A stretch of 5,637 bases of DNA from Planctomycetota bacterium. GTDB lineage: Bacteria > Planctomycetota > Brocadiia > SM23-32. Under the pieces are notes generated by a model that saw only the letters and a program-made list of their open reading frames with translations, had not been told where the DNA came from and made no database searches. The stretch spans positions 1 through 5,637 of the forward strand of contig JAGXLK010000206.1 of assembly GCA_018334735.1 (NCBI GenBank). Reading direction: 5' to 3'. This document shows, in pieces, positions 5,441 through 5,637 of the stretch. Every line of letters starts with the position of its first letter. Positions within the stretch are counted from its first letter, which is position 1. A program made the position numbers and the translations under genes.

Positions 5441-5637
5441 ATGAACGCAATGACGTCTCGTGAACGTTTTCAGTGCATGTACGAACATAAAGAAGCGGAC
5501 CGGATTCCTGTCATCGATAGTCCATGGGGCGCCACCATCGAACGCTGGCACAAAGAAGGCATGCCTGAAGACACGACTTTCGTGGATTTTTTCGGGCTCG
5601 ATCATGTGGCCCAGATTGGGGTCGACAACAGTCCGCA
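5441..5637 (+). CDS. Uroporphyrinogen decarboxylase (URO-D) superfamily protein, 5' part
   Basis: The first 65 codons are visible and the gene continues past the right edge. AGGTGA at 5431-5436 favours ATG 5441 (MNAMTSRERF). ATG 5450 would match the usual family start M-T-x-R-E-R-F but lies 13 bases from it. The N-terminus is typical of URO-D-like proteins of the methyltransferase or unknown-function branch, not heme-pathway HemE: RERFQCMYEHKEADRIPV at 7-24, then WGATIERWHKEGMP at 29-42 and FVDFFGLDHVAQIGVDNSP at 47-65. This branch includes corrinoid-dependent methyltransferases such as MtaA/MtbA/CmuA and many paralogues of unknown substrate. The catalytic core lies outside the window, so no reaction can be assigned. 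It is transcribed divergently from the DUF2752 gene across 198 bases. Confidence 0.85.
   Translation, partial: MNAMTSRERFQCMYEHKEADRIPVIDSPWGATIERWHKEGMPEDTTFVDFFGLDHVAQIGVDNSP

Noticed and set aside
5243..5605. N-terminal extension of the DUF2752 gene to ATG 5605
   Set aside because: It would overlap the URO-D gene antisense, includes the region of both promoters and is far longer than the family needs.
1..5637. CRISPR array, transposase, phage or defence gene
   Set aside because: No spaced direct repeats, terminal inverted repeats flanking an ORF, or relevant protein motifs were found on either strand.

Overview
The window looks like bacterial chromosome of moderate GC, with well-spaced single genes, long intergenic regions and sigma70-type promoters. 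The protein set is a secreted CBM9-like sugar-binding protein, a large propeller-plus-PHP metallohydrolase, a DUF2752 membrane protein and a uroporphyrinogen-decarboxylase-like protein of the 'RERF...DRIPV...WHKEGMP...FFGLD' type. This mix recalls heterotrophic, poorly cultivated lineages of the Planctomycetota / Lentisphaerota / Hydrogenedentota / Poribacteria sort. That assignment is inference from gene content; the window has no rRNA, tRNA or phylogenetic marker.

Layout from left to right. (1) 1-1422, minus strand: a Sec-exported protein with an N-terminal CBM9-like domain and two further beta-rich segments, running off the left edge. It has a near-consensus promoter at 1505-1533. (2) 1600-3981, minus strand: a 793-residue protein with a propeller-like N-terminal half, a PHP-type metallohydrolase domain holding the HxH, EH, GxE and DH metal motifs, and a C-terminal beta tail like that of DUF3604/CehA-type proteins. 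(3) 3982-4459: a 478-base divergent intergenic region rich in inverted repeats, with a promoter candidate on each strand, a foldable leader and a 10-bp tandem duplication. (4) 4460-4714, plus strand: an 84-residue cysteine-containing protein of unknown function. (5) 4751-5242, minus strand: a three-helix DUF2752 membrane protein with the conserved CxxCGLTR motif. (6) 5441 to the right edge, plus strand: the first 65 codons of a URO-D superfamily gene.

No operon is visible. Each gene appears to have its own control region, and the -/-/+/-/+ order means only the first two genes share a direction. These two are separated by 177 bases that contain an independent promoter. A functional link between the CBM9-like protein (outside the cytoplasm) and the PHP protein (apparently cytoplasmic) is possible but not shown. 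I see no mobile element, CRISPR array, phage gene or recognisable defence system. The least explained parts are the small Cys protein with its structured upstream region and the architecture of the PHP protein.
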